Source: Clostridium sp. OF09-36 (GTDB lineage: Bacteria > Bacillota > Clostridia > Lachnospirales > Lachnospiraceae). Taken from it: 64,000 bases of DNA. Positions within the stretch are counted from its first letter, which is position 1. Every line of letters starts with the position of its first letter. A program made the position numbers and the translations under genes. Below the pieces are notes generated by a model, which had not been told where the DNA came from, did not search any database, and saw only the letters and a program-made list of their open reading frames with translations. The DNA is taken from positions 7,877-71,876 of the forward strand of contig NZ_QUMD01000015.1 in the NCBI RefSeq assembly GCF_003481985.1. Direction: 5' to 3'. Of the stretch, positions 19,201 through 34,200 are shown in pieces.

Positions 19201-22200
19201 CCCGCATGACGCCGAAACCAATCTGCATCTGCGGCTGTCTGCGAAGAACAAAGCCTGTCGTTTCATCTGTGATGTACAACGGATTACCGGAAGCATCTTT
19301 CGGAGCTACAGTCTTGAACGCATTCGTAGATCCATCCTGCTTTCCGTCATTATCATAGTCGTACTTCAGCGGATCTGAGTAAAGAGACTGCGTCAGTCTG
19401 TAGAGCGTCTTTCCACCGGTTCCTGTCGGCAGAAGCACGTAGAATACATACTCTTTATCCGGATACATATACGGGAATACATACTCACCAGTCTTCAGAT
19501 CCTCAGAAACTCTTGCCTGTGTATCTGGCGTATCCGGATCTGACGGCTTCGGCAGCTGTGTATACGTCATCATCGGCTTGCCTCTCATGTCCAGAGCCGG
19601 AAGCAGAGCGCCAGACGCGTCTTTCTCCTGGCCTTTCAGGACTGCAACTACCTGAGCGGCTCTCGGATTTGTCTCACCGTACTCGTAATCAACAAAACCA
19701 TGCTCCTGGTCATCGCCCTCTGCAGAGTCGTAAATACCATTCACATTCTCGTCAATCCATACGGTTCCTCCGTATACAACCGGAAGTCCTACGCCAATAT
19801 CGTAGGATACCCGCTCTTCATCTGTGTCGGAAGCCTCTACATGGATGACATCCGAGGTAAGGAAGGTCAGGGTCTTCGCGTCAAACTGACCGGTACCTGC
19901 CGCACCAAAGCCATCGAAATGATCATCCGGTGTCAGCACCTGCATGCCTACGGACGCATCGGCTTTCTTTCCAATCTCCCATGTGGTAAGACCGTAATCA
20001 TTGTACTCCTCCGGCATGGTGAAACGTAAGCGGTAATTGCCTGGCAACAGATTCGGGAATATGTAGTAACCCTGGTTGCCATAGTAATCGGACTTTGTCA
20101 CGGTGCTAAGCGGACCATAACCGGAAAGGACTTCTCCCGTAGATGCATCATACATCGGTTTTCCATCCGGATTCAATCTCGGGTACTTTCCATCGGCACG
20201 CTTCTCGCCAACAGCCTCACCGTTGTAGTTACACGGCAGACCATTTTCATCCAGAAGCTCTACCTTAACTCCATTGATACCAGGATCCGGAAGTCCGTCA
20301 CCCCAATCCGGATCGTAAACCAGATTGCCTGTGTCTGCATCTTTCCGTGCCGCTTTCCGCTTTGGCAGCAGTCTGGAGAATCCGGTTTCTGCTGTGCCTT
20401 CCGGTACAGCATACTCGATCTCATCCTGCTTTCCGTTCGCGTTGTCGTCCAGCCATACATAATCACCAATCTCGCCCCGGTCTTCCGGATTGAATACATA
20501 AGTGATCGCATTACCAGACTCCTGCGGTTTATCACCATCGGTTGTTCCAACAAAGCTGTTTGCTGCCTTGTATTGCTGAACTCTTTCTGATATAGATGCC
20601 TGCTTTATCTCATCCTTTGCGGCAATGTAAACCGGAAGGTTCAGCGGTGTCTCCACCCGATACTTCAGGATAAATGAAGTGGTTGCATACATCTTATACT
20701 CACTCGTATCATCCCATTTCTTAAAGGTTACCGCAATATCCCGCAGGGATTTGCGAAGTTCCTCATAATGTTCCGGATGTGCCTTCCGATATGCATCCAG
20801 CTCTTCCAGCGTAATGTGGTTGTCCTGAATCCGGTTACCCTTTGTATCATAATTGATCTTGTTATTCGGCCTGTCAGTTCCGTAAGCGGATACCGCAAGC
20901 TGCTGATACAGGTTGTTATAAAAATCATTTATGTCACCGCGAAGATTCAGCGGGAACAGATTGTTGATACCGCCTGCCTGAATACTGTCTGCATCCGAAA
21001 CATCCAGAAGTCCTATCTCATTCGGATCTCCATCCTGAGACCGGTCTACCACAACCGGTCCGACCCAGATCTGATACTCCTCATCCGGAATATTGTAGCT
21101 TCCATCCGAATTAGCCTTAATGCCTTTGTCCGTCACACGTCTGATCTGCTCATCTGCCGTTGTTTTCATGGTCAGCGTAAAGTTTTCTTTTTCCGGAAGC
21201 ATCCACGGATTCCACATGGAACTTCGACTAACTGACTTTCCGTTCGATGAAATAATACGTTCATCTTCCGGATACGGAAGCACATCATACAGGATCGGCT
21301 CCAGCTTTAATGAAGTATCCGGCTCTGCAATGCTGTATTTTGCGGAGTTGATCAACAACAGGCTGTAGTCATAGTTCTCACCTTCCAGAACCGGAACCGG
21401 AATACTCTTAGACGATAATTCTTCATCCGGATCCAGCACGGTGCTGACCAGTTTCATTCGTGGGTACTTGCCCTCTATCTCGAAACCAATCACATCATTT
21501 CTTACCATCAGCAGCATGTCAGAGGTGTTGCTATCGTTATCATAGTCTTTACCATCACTGACTCTGTGAATACCAGTTTCCTCCGGGTCATCGCTCTTCC
21601 ATTTTACCCACTGCGGGTTACCTACCTGGTCGGTTGCGTAGGCATTGGTTTCCTTATCGCGGGTAAGCGGGTCGGACGCATCCGATACACGGCTTCTGGC
21701 CAGATAATCAATCACAATCGTATCACCCGGCTTTAAGGTACCGGTAAAGAAGAACTTCAGCAGGAATTCATCACTGGAATCCGTACTGCACGGCTGATAG
21801 CCAACACCGGAATTCTTCAGATCCGCATCTGTGTACTGCTGCGGCTGCTCTTCCTTAATGACATTTCCATCTGCGTCGTACTCCCTGTGAACAACACGGT
21901 AAGTCCAGTACAACGGCTCATTTTCACCATAGGAGTTCTGTTTTCTCGTGAAGGCCGGATTCAGCGGATTTGTGGAATCCTTTTCAACCTCGTCATACGG
22001 CACATACGAGAAGTTCTTGGAATCAATCAGTAATACCTTCGGAACCTTCACCACAATGGTCGGGTTCATGAAGTTATCTTCCTTCTGCTCCGCATCCGGA
22101 TCTCCGTAGTCTCTCAAACGATCCTGATCAATGTTGTCCAGCGTTACCGTAAAGCCAACCAGATTACTGGTTGACGTTACATTCAGTTCGTTAGACCATG

Positions 22201-25200
22201 CAAAGTACCGGTTCTGTACCTTGCCGTCTTTACTATTCTCCTTGAAGTAACGGCCATCCAGTTTCAGTTCTGCGTATGGCTTATACTGCGTCAGGATCAT
22301 ACCAGAACGACTGTATACCTCCGCATAACTCTTTCCTGGTTTATCGCTGGTTCCATAGTGCCTGTAATCATTGCTGTATAATTTGCTGTATCGTCCCCTT
22401 CCATACTTAATGTATGCGGTTGTATAGTTAGCCGTATACGTGCTGGTTCGAAGCTGCATATTGTTGTCATTCGCAACATCAAGGTTCATACAGATCAGAC
22501 CACCATCTGTCTGCATATCATCTGCATTCGATGAGGTTGCAAACGAAACTTCATGTCTCGGATAATATCCATTTACAGACCCATCTGCCAGATTCTCAAC
22601 CGTATGGGCATCCTGCTTTCCAGCCTTTCTGTAATCCGTATCGACATCCAGTCGGAAGCCCGCGGGGATCGGATACTTCTCCATGACTTCCTCATTATTA
22701 CCACCGGAAATAACCCACATGATCTGGTTAATATCCTTCTGAATCTTAGGTAATATTTCGACACCATTTTTCTGTGCATCGCTTCCCTTGAGTTTTGCCA
22801 AAGAATAACTAATTGCATCACCATTGATATCAAGCAGCGGTTCCCACATGGAGTTACCCAAATCAAAGCCATCGGTAATCTCCTGACGGTAATCTCCAGT
22901 TTTCGTTCTGGAAGTATAATACAGGCTTACGGTCAGATTTTTCTCCAGTTCATCTACATAATCTTTCGAAGCAATGCCAATGTCCGGAAGTCCCTTATCC
23001 GGAATCGACCATACACCAGGCTTCACAGATTTCACCGTTGTGGTTACCTTATAAGCGGAAGAATACTCGCTTAAGTTTGCTGCTGATATATCCGGGCTGT
23101 CCTCGTTCAGTCCTCTGCCGTACAACGGCAGGTTGGAGACTGTATAGAGTGCTCCGACTGTACCACGCAGGAGGCTGGTCTCTGCCATATACATGTTGAT
23201 GTCATCTACAGACTTGTAAGCCGGATCTGTCGGTGATCCGCTTCGCATCTCTACCGGACGGCTTGTTGTTACCCTCGCGTATCCCATCGGGCTTACCACG
23301 CGGAAACCTGCTGCCGTATCAAAGGCATAACGGTCTTTATGACCTTCTGTATTTCTCTGGTTATAGCTCTTATCCTCACCAGCGCGGGTTTCAATGCTCA
23401 GCTTATTGTTCGTCTGCAGGTTCAGACTGCTGTTCGATGCCGGGTTGATGAATTTCGAAGCAGGAAGCTCTGCTCCATCCCGCACAGTTGTTTTCTCTAC
23501 CGGACTGGAACCATCCTGACTGTAGGTATCCGTACCGCTATAGTACGAAATACTGTCTTCATTCTGATTTCCAAACCAGCCTTCCTGACTGGAGCTGTTC
23601 TCCGGTTTCACCAGGATTCCCTGATCCGGAAGATCATAATGACCATCCAGCTTCTCCAGGTTTACAAACGCGCGGTTGTAGAAAATTTCCTTACTGCGTC
23701 CATTCTCATCATAAAGGCTGTCTGCCGCTTCCGGGTCTCCTACTGACGGAATATTTACTACCTTGGTGCGGATCTTTACTGCAAATTTCTGACCGCTTGC
23801 CAGGTAACCGGACGGGCGGTTGCCATCTACAATGCTCTTGTAGGCATCTCCCTCATTTTCTGCGAAAGGCTGATCCGAATTCTCCACGGCTTCCTGTGTT
23901 GTCAGGACAGCCGGAGGAATTACCGTGATCCGGACGAAACCATGCTCAACCTTGTCATCTGTGATATCTCCTGGTGTCTCATCGTAGATCGTCCATCCCT
24001 CTTTCTTCGCCTGTTCTGCTGTCAGAAGCCTGTCTCCCTTTCCAAACTCATCATAGGTCTGGATTCGGATACCGCTTAAGTTCTCATCCGAGTCGTAGGT
24101 CAATGTCCACGGCAGGTAATCCGAGAATACGAAAGCACCATGCGCAACATGTCCGCTCTCTGAGAGCTTCTTGCGTCTCAGACGGAGAGATTCTTCATAC
24201 TGGGTTAATTTCGCAGCATCCTCCTCGTCATCCGGATTCGAACGATGCACCTTTAAGGCCACATTGCTGCTGTTAAGCAACACTTTTTCTGGCTCTAGCG
24301 GCTTTCCATTCGTATCCGTCGGATCTGTCAGATCGTCCAGAACTCTCCGGTTTCCATTTTCATCCGTCAGATACTCGTTCTTAGCATAGTTCTTCTGGTT
24401 GTCGAGACGGCTGTTCTGCGCACTCTGACCTCCGGCATCCGGATTGCTGCTGTCGTTTTCTTTCTGCATCGGTGAATCGGAAGGCTTGTTCAGTACGGTG
24501 ATCGTGTACCACAGACGGCTTCCATATCCGATACCATTCTGATCCAGACCATTGCCGGCTGCATCTTCCACGCTATCCTCTCCAATTATAAGGTTCGGAT
24601 TCTCAGCATAGTCATCGTAGTCAGATTCATATCCTGTGCCATCCTGATTCGGAAGGCTGCGACCCTGATAATCCGGCCAGCCATCATTATCACCTGTACC
24701 TGAAGATTCCATGTCCAGAGCAACCCTCTTGTCCAGCATGATGTTCGGATTCTTCACGTAGATCTTCATTGTGTTTTCCACAAATGCGCCGCCTACGGTC
24801 TTTCCATCCTCCTGCATGCCAGGCTGTTTGTTTCCGTTTACATCCAGATCCTGATACAGAACTGGAACCGGTTTTCTCAATCCATGGCCACCGTTGATTA
24901 CCCGCGCGGTCAGAAAACCTTCCTTTTCCAGGTCGGACTGTTCCTTAATATTATTACCAGAATAGTCCTCCACATCAACAAAGGAAGAGGTGTCTGATTC
25001 CTTGCCACGCTCCATGTCACCAAGCAGCGTGCGGTCTTTGATTCTGCCATCCGGTCCAGTGCTGTCCAGTCTGGTATCACGGAAGATGTGGTAACTATTC
25101 CTATGATCATAATCCCTATAACTGTAACTCTCTGGATAACCAAACCGCTCACCTGTTCCACAGTTCACATGATCCATGTAATAACCACTATACTCCTGTC

Positions 25201-28200
25201 CTACGCTGAACGGATTGCCCACTTCATGGAAAACAGAATCTCCCTTTTCGTTGTCATTCCGGTCATCGGTCAGGAACTTGAATCCGTCGATCCAGGCCGA
25301 AGCAAAGCTGCGGCTCTGCTGCCATCTGCGAAGAAGAATATTGCTCTCCGGCTCATTCTCCTTTGCATAGGCGATGCTCTGATCATGATCATTCGAAGCT
25401 GTTACCTCTGCATCCGGCATCTCCACAGCCATCACCCGCACATCCATCTGGATATTTTTGTTCCATGCAAGCTTCGGTGCATTCAGAACCTTATTCATAT
25501 CCTTTGAATCCTGCGGATTCGTGAGCGGATCATAGGAGTCAGAGTTTACCACAGCCACGCCTTCCTTCGGAACCAGGCGTACCATGTAGCGTTTTGCTTC
25601 TGCAATGTACTCCACTTCAGCACGGTAATTCTTACGGGATACCGTTGGATCGGAGATTGTCTGATTTGCGTCAGCTGACGGTATTCCATTCTTATCCTGC
25701 AGGGTGCTTACATTCCGTACCCGAACCATAAAGTCAGGATCAGAATTGCTCCAGCTCTGCTCGGACTGCGGATTCTTCGGCCACGGCTTTCCGTCTTCAT
25801 CTACCGGTACAATACCCTCCGGCAGTAATACAGAAAGAGTTGGCACCGGATAAGCTGCGCCATCCTGCACTTTTGCCTTATTGATATCCGCAAGATTGGC
25901 CGGATTCTGATAAATGCCCTTCTCTGTATCATACGTCTGAATATAACCACCATTCAGATCATCATAATCTGGCACATATCCATAATTGTTGTTATATGAA
26001 ATAAACGGATATGTATATTTCAGAACTTTTCCTGATCCTGTTCCTGACAGTTCATCATACGGCAGATAATGTAGCGTCTTTGCACTTTCCTGAAGTTTAC
26101 CATCAATACTGCTATAACGATAGCCCAGCTTCAAATTATTCATCACAGACTGGTTTTCCGCAAACAGGCTGATGGTAAACGGGGTCTCCAGTTCCTGATA
26201 AAACTCATCGAATTTTGTCTGGTTCTGAATCGGTATGGTGCCATCGGCTACTTCACTCCAGTGGCGTACTACCGGCTTTAAGAGTCTTGCCTGGCTTCCG
26301 CTGACTGCATAGTGGCTTGCGCCATCCCAGTAGTCTGTAAACGCTGTATGGCTGTCCAGTTTCTTTGGGATTTTCTCTGTGGTCTGCGCTTTTTCATAAG
26401 TGGAACTGAACCAGTTTCTTCCAGTGAAATACGGAGTAAATGGTGCGTATACACGAGGATTGCTAGTAGATATATAGCTCGAATACGGACTATAAGTATA
26501 ATATCCTTTGTACTTATAGAATTTATCCATACCATAGATCTGCTGGTAATTGTTTTTCGGCAGCCAGGATGTATAACTATTGTTCGCCATACCCGGGAGC
26601 ATATCACCGCTTCGATAGCTCTCATCGTAGATCTGGCAATACAGCGCATTCTGATTCTGCGTTCCATCCTCTTCCGTCCACGGAGCCACATAGACCATAT
26701 CATAGTATTTTTCCTGATCCGGCTGTCCATATACCACGCCGGAGAGGTCTACCGTAATCTGGTACTGTTTTTCCGTACTGGGCTCAGTCAGATTTCTTCC
26801 CCACCACTGTTTCAGCGGATTTTTCACCTGAACCTGCACTACCCACGGCACATCTTCATCGCTGTAGTACGAATCCGTCTCTTCTATACCAGAATCATAA
26901 TCATCCGCGAGAACCGGATCCTTGGCAATCTTCGGTGCCTTGTACAGTTCTGCCGTATGACCATCTTTATCTAGCTTCTTTACCGGACTACCATCTTTGT
27001 CTGGCCGCTGCAGAATGATTGCAGAAGTCTGCAGCTGTATGCTTCCAACAGTTGCCGTATCCGTATCTCCCAATGCGCCACCATACTGCGCATCGCGAAT
27101 CACCGGGTTATCATCATCATCCAGCTCCGGCATGGTGCCAAGCGGATATACATAGGTAAAGGTTACACCATCTAACGGCCAGTCACCATAGTTGATTGCG
27201 GTCAGGCGTGTCTGAAATTTATCGCCATACTGCATAGCCGGTGTGTACACACGAAGATTCGGATCTGCATACAGGAAACGGCTATAACCACTGGTGTATT
27301 CTTTCGCCTCAATCTGGTCATTCTCCCCATTGATATCTCCGGCATAATACCGGTCGGTCATCAGGTTTGCGTATCCGGCCAGCCATGCCATCTGCAGATG
27401 GAGACTATCCTCGGCCCAGAGAATGTTTTCTGCCCAATCCGGATCCGTTTCATTTTTTTCATCCGCTATGTCGTTCGCCCATTTTTCAATGCCTCGATCC
27501 ACATAATTTGCATAATCCTGCTTAGGATCTTTTGTTGGGTCATTCGTCTGTGCCTTTGTCAGCTGATAGGTACGGGCATTCATCAACAGGCTGTACCAGT
27601 CACAATCATGATGAGTATTAGATGAGATTAATCTCCAATACCTGAGTTCCTGAGTCTGCTCTGCACTTGCAGCCGCAGGCGTTTCTGCGTCCACCACAAC
27701 ACTCTGACGCTGACCTGTCTGCATGTCAAAGTCAAAGAATCGTCCGGAAACCCCATGGTCTCCAAGAGATCCTGAATTATTATTTGAAATCGCCTTATTT
27801 CCAGGGATTTGTACCGTGCTCCGATCCAGGAATTCATACCGCGGCTGTTTTGTATCATCCCAATAGAGCCGATCAGTCTTCTGCTCCGCTCCCGTCTCAT
27901 CGGTTGTCACAGTCTGCTTCGGAACATAGGAAGTTACATTTCCTGCCTCATCCAATACTGGAATATAGCACCGGCTCATGCCATCCCGCTTTCCAGTAAA
28001 TCCAACATCATGAAGCAGCAGGTTCATATCCATTACCTGCGTTCCCGTACTACTGATGTAAGGTCCCCTTGGATTCTCCGAGCTGTTTATAGCATACTGT
28101 TGATAGTTATACTCACCAATCCGTGGCAGATACATGATCTTTCCGTTTTCATCCGAATCCTTAAAGGTCGTAACCGGAAGTTCCTTCTCATTCGCCCTGG

Positions 28201-31200
28201 TCTTGTAGCTGATCTCAATCTTCTCTCCGCGTTCCAACGCAGAGGTAAGATCTTTGCTGGCAAAGGTGTAGGTATAAACATAGTAATCGGTATCATATGC
28301 TCTGGTACTGCCTGTAGTATTATTCGGGGCAATCTCTCCTGCAACCTGGCTCATGGTATTGCGGTCAAATGCCTCCATACCACCAACATCCTGTGCCCGT
28401 AACCGGTAAACGGTTACTACCGGATCTTCATACCCCGTCTTCAGGGTCTTACCATCAGCCAGATACCACTTGACAGTAACCGCTTTCTTCACTTTGTTCC
28501 AGTCAAGGGTAATCGGATCTGAACCAATCGGAATCCGCTCTCCAGTCTCTGGATCTACCGGAACCAGTTCAGCTGGAAGGGTAAGGTAACTTGCCGGTAC
28601 CTTATCAATGACTGTCGGCTGATATACCGGACCGGTACCCAGTACATGTTCCTTTTTAATACTACTGCTGCTGACTGAGTAGTTGTTAGGATCTCGACTC
28701 CAGGTATACGGATTGTCTACTTTCGCAGTTCCTGTATACTCCGGCTTTAGCGTTCCGCTAGACGTCGTATTCTCCAAATAATACCCCGGATTAGTTGTAA
28801 ACAACGTATTCTGTACATTTTCTATGGTAACCTTATTCCAGAGATCCTGATTTGGACGGTAGGAATAGATCGGTTTCGCGGTCTCATTTGTCAGATCACC
28901 TTCTGCAGCAAAGGTTTCTGCCTTCATGCTGATCTGCGGCATGCGGCGCAGTACATTGGCCATTACCATTGTACCAATACCAAAACGGTAGGTATCTTTC
29001 TCGATTGCGGTTGATGTGGAATCAGCTGCATCCGATACAGAAGCCTTAACACCGGTTTCGTTCTGGTAATCCTTCTCAAAGTCTTTGGCAGGTTTGCCCC
29101 AGTTGCTGCTGGTGGCTTTTCCGGTTCCAATCGTCGTATAGTTATCCTCTGCGGAAGCGTCACGGTACCACTCCTGGGTAACATCTACCGTGTAGTTATA
29201 CCCGTAATCCTTCGGAACGACATTCTTCTTAATGTCTGCCCAACAGCTGCTTCCATAAAGCTTAACAACCGGAACTGTCAGATAATCTCCTGTTGCTTTG
29301 TCCACGGCATTCAGTCCGATGTACTCCAGACGCAAGCGCGCAATCTCTCTCGGATCAACCGGACGATAACGGCCATCTGGATAATCGTCATCTGGTGTAT
29401 GCCAGTAATACCACTCCTCTCCCTGTTCAAGCTCCGAATCATGTCCACCTAAGGCTTTTATCTCTTCTGCGGAATATACCTTCCGGTATCCATCCTTCGC
29501 ATAGCGGTCTTTAGCCGGATAATCCGGATCATATGCAACATCCAGCAACTTCGAATTCTTAATCGAATCCTTAAGTTCCCCATCCTCATTCAGATCACCC
29601 CGGAACTGTATATACATCACTGCAGTCCGGTCACTATCCGGATACGACTTCGAATCACTTCCGGATACGGCATTGTACGCCAGCTCATCCCAGGATGGCA
29701 GACGGTTTAATTTGAAACCCTGAAGTTCTTTCAGATCCTTCAGTCCATAACGCTTATAGCTTCCATCAGATTCTTATTGCCAGAGAGGAAATCCATAGTG
29801 AGATCCATATACGCTGCATAGCGCTTCGGCTCATTGCGGATTGTACCTGCCGTTGCATCATTGCTGTTGCCATTCGCAGTTCCGACTGTCAGAACCGCCG
29901 TTTCTCCATCGAGTTTCGTATCCATATGGATCTTGGCAGACGGCGGAGTCTGTGGTGTATAGAACTTCATTCCACCTGATACTACCTGTGCACGGGTTCC
30001 ATTTAAGTCCTCCACGTTTTCCTTTTCCGTAGTATTTCCAGACGGAATACGGTAATAAGCAACCGTTGAAGCACTGTCAATGGTCTCCTGTCTTGCACTC
30101 TGTTCAGCGTAAGAAGTATTCTTACCACTCGTTTCCAGAACACCTTTAATCGTGTTATCTTTAGAAGTATACGTGTAATCTTCCTTTGCCTTCGGATTCG
30201 CGGAACCCTGCGGTTTGGTACTCGTAAAGTAGAACGGTTCATAGTCATGGACTTTCTGTCCACCTACAAATACCTGGGTTTCCAGCAGCTTACTCTGGTT
30301 CGTCTGGGAAGTCAGGCTGGCGCTGCTGTTATTCGCAGTATTTTCCACCTCCAGCACAACCAGAATACGAATACCCTTGTTGACCGGAATTGTGCCATGG
30401 ATCTGCCATACCATATCCCGTACCACGTTATTCGTTACCGTCTTTGCGCTAAACGTGGAGAACGTTCTCGCAAGATTGAAGAAGTTCGGACGTTCCATCT
30501 CCATGCCGCTGTACTCATCCTTCAGTTCCTTATTCTCCGGAACTAACGGATACGCAGCAAGATCTGTGATCGTTCCTGTTTCTCCGGTTGTATCAAACGC
30601 TTCAATCTTATCATGTCCGATCGGGGTAAATCCAACTGCATCCGAATCTGCCACAGCCACACTGACTGGCTGAGGGTCAGCACCCGGAACCTCAGAACCG
30701 TCCCGATTCACTCGCGGAAGTGTTCCCAGATCGAAATTATCCGGCATATAGATCCATCTTGCAATACGCATGCCGTCCGGTGCTACAAAACGGATTACCG
30801 GGTTGATCCAGTCAACGCTCTGACGCAGCTTACCACTCTCGGTAGGTACATCGTCTTTCGCGTTCACCGCTGTCACGTAGTAAGATACCCGGTCGCCCGG
30901 AAGCAGACTGCTGACATCGACGGTCTGGTCATACTGATTATCTTTTGTATCCGGATTGGCCTTATCAAAATCATTACCGCCATAGGAGAATCCTCTCGGC
31001 TCATGCAAATTGTTTTCCTGTGCATCTGGATCTGGGATGGAACTTTGTCCCGCATTCTTATACGGAAGGCGGTTCACTGCTATATTCAGCTTGGCTGCAC
31101 GGTTTGTGAAGCGCAGCTTCTTATAGTTATCAAATTCTTTACTGATATTTTTCCATCCTTCATTATTGGATACATGGGTAACACTTTCCACACTGGCCGT

Positions 31201-34200
31201 ATGCATATGCAGTTTTACCTGATTTGTGATGATTCTGGACAGCTCCAGCGGATTAGTTTTTACCGTTGGGCGGCTCTTTAAATCCCACTCAGGTGTTACT
31301 TTCGGATCTGCATCATGGTACTGTTCTGCAAAAATACCATCAAACAGCAGCTCTGCCGGATCTATGGTTTCGTTTCCAGTCAGTGTTGCATCACCGGCTA
31401 CATTCGGTCCAAAGTAACGGAGCATATTCTGGTGATAATCATTCTTCCAGTTTGTCCGTACCTTCAGGCTGTAATCCATAGCCAGAAGATTGTTCTGTAG
31501 GAAGTATCCGCCGCCGGAATCTGCATCGAGCTTAGCCGGTGTCAGAATATCTCCATCCTTCGTTGTTCCGAACATCTTTTCTACATCGATCTCATAGTAA
31601 ACCGCATCTGCATAGTTGTCCGTGCGGTTTCCGGAAGCATCCACATAGAAAATGTAATCCTTAATGTTCTTTCCACTGATGGGTTCAGCACTTCCGTCAT
31701 CCTTAAGAACGGATCCGGCCTGACTCAGGTCTCCATCCACCTTAATCAGCGAGTTCAGCATTGCTTCATATAAATTATAGGTTGCAACTTTACCGCTGTC
31801 TGTCCGTCCATCTGCAGAAGTTAAGGCCCAATTTGCTTCTTTTGCTGTATACAGCATAAGTTCAGATACCGCGAACTTGTTTTCACCAACTACGTTTTTC
31901 AGCTGTTCAGTATCGAAGGAACCATTACTCTGCTTATCGCTGATGGTCTTTCGGATAAACTGGATCGGAATCCAGATATGCTGTGTCCGGAGTCCCTCCG
32001 GGAGCACATCCACATAGTTGAGTTCGTTGTAATAAACGCCGCTGTCATCCAGTCCCGGAATTTCCGTTGAATTGCCCTTCGCTGTCGTGTTGGTAGCCCA
32101 TACACGGTAACGAATGCTGTTCGGCGTTTTATTATCTGCCCCGTAATCGTAGAAATCAGTGATCGGGGTAACCGTATTATCTTTCTCCAGCTGGTCATAT
32201 GATGATGAGTCAGCCTTCTTCGGGTCTATCTGGGTACCCCGTTTTCTTTCTTCCGGCGTACCTTCATCCCGGAGCCTACTGCATTTGTCTCAACTTTTCC
32301 TGCAGGTTCTTTCTGCTTTGCATACCACATAGCCAGGTTTGCGTAGTTGTGAGTCCAGTATTTGTTGCTATCCACCGGCTCCACATATACTTCCGTGGTA
32401 GTATGATAACAAGAATCTACATTCGTCAGTATTTCTGCCTGTTCCTTGACTGTGATATCATTCAGCTCCTCCGGTTTTTGCGGAATCTGTTCTTCTTTCT
32501 GAAGGAATCCCACAAGTCCGTCCGCATAGTTTGCCAGTTTTTGTCCATACTGCTGCGTTGTGTAATTACCCTGCATGGACACACCGGTGTTAGGAATTGT
32601 TTCCGTCTGAGCTGGGTCTACACTCGAATCGCTGCGTAATGCATTCAGCTTAAATGTCTTTCCATCCGGCGCAATATCGCAGACATTTCCCATTGCGTAC
32701 CAGTCCGGATCTTTTCCATTGGTATGCTGTTCAATCTCGTCATGCTGCGGATCATACGCATTCGGAACCACATATTCATCGGTCTGCTCCGCGCTGCCCT
32801 TCACATTCACAAGACGTACAGCAATCTGGGTCGGATACTCATTCTTTTCGAGCTGAATGATATTCGGGTACTTACCTGCCAGATCAGCATCTCATCGTTC
32901 AATGGATCGCCCGGCTGTTCTGCCGTTGTACCCTTGCTGGAAAGCTCTGCATCAGAACTGGACGCCAGATGATCATTTCCATAGAGAGAACCTGTGGTGT
33001 CTTTTTTATAACAGAACAGGATTCGTCCATCCAGCGCTTCCGGAGTCTGATCAGCAGCCGACTTGTATGCGTTCCAGATATCCGTATACGGTATTGTGTA
33101 AACTTTCGAACCTGTTGCAGTCGGTGTTCCATTCTGGTAATCCGATTTCAGCTCCCCTACGGTATTGCCATCCGCATCCTGCTCATATTTCTGAACTGTA
33201 ATCTCCACATTCATCAGATATGGCTTGATGCTGTCTGACATTTCCAGATAACGGCTGAAGAAACCCTTGTACAGGCCATCCCTGCGGCCGATATAGGGGA
33301 GTGTATCGCGCATGCTCACATAGTCTGCATGCGTGATTCTTCCATTCCAATCATCCCGTAAAGGCACCTCATCATAATGACCCGTTCTTGCCGATGCAAT
33401 CTCGATTCCATCATGGTTCTGCTGGTAAATTCCAAGTCCATAGCCTCGCAGAAGTCCATAAGCCGGAACGTCAGAAGTATTCGGATAATTCTTCGTGATA
33501 TCTCCACTCGGATCTGCAAACGGTGCCCCGTCAGCCGGCATGCCAAGTCCATTTTTCTGGCGAATCACCGGAGGGATTACATATATGGAAGCTGCATCCT
33601 CCAGATGTCCCGCATGCCATTCCGCATAAGAATATGTAGCACCATAACTTGTCTGATATGCATACCAGTCACGATAAGACCAGCTACTCTTTCCGTTTTC
33701 TGTTCCACTCGTTTTATTTAAGACGGTTTTATCCTTTGTTCTTGTTATCGCATCATCCTTACGGTTGATGGTAAGCGAGCCATTTCCTACCGGATCGCTG
33801 TTCTTAAACCACGCATCATAAAGTGCGGAACGCTGAACTCGGATATGGCTGACTTTATCCTGTGCTCTTACCTGATACGACGGATCCATTGATGTAGATG
33901 CATCCATATTGAACTGATTTCCCAGTTCCAGACGTGCCGCAACCTGAGCCTCCTGCGGTCCAACTTTCAGAACACGTCCTGCAATCTCCACGGAATGACG
34001 GGTATTCTGCTTCTGAACCTGATAGGTTTGATTGTATGGCGGATTATCCGTCTTGATTTTTTCACCTGTTTCATCAATATAAGTACTAATTGGCGGAATC
34101 TCCGGATCCTGGGGTTCCTGATACCAGGTTCCCTCATCTGCAGCAATTGCATCCCACAGGTTTTCCGTCTCGCCGGAGGCAGGATCTGCATTGATGGAAA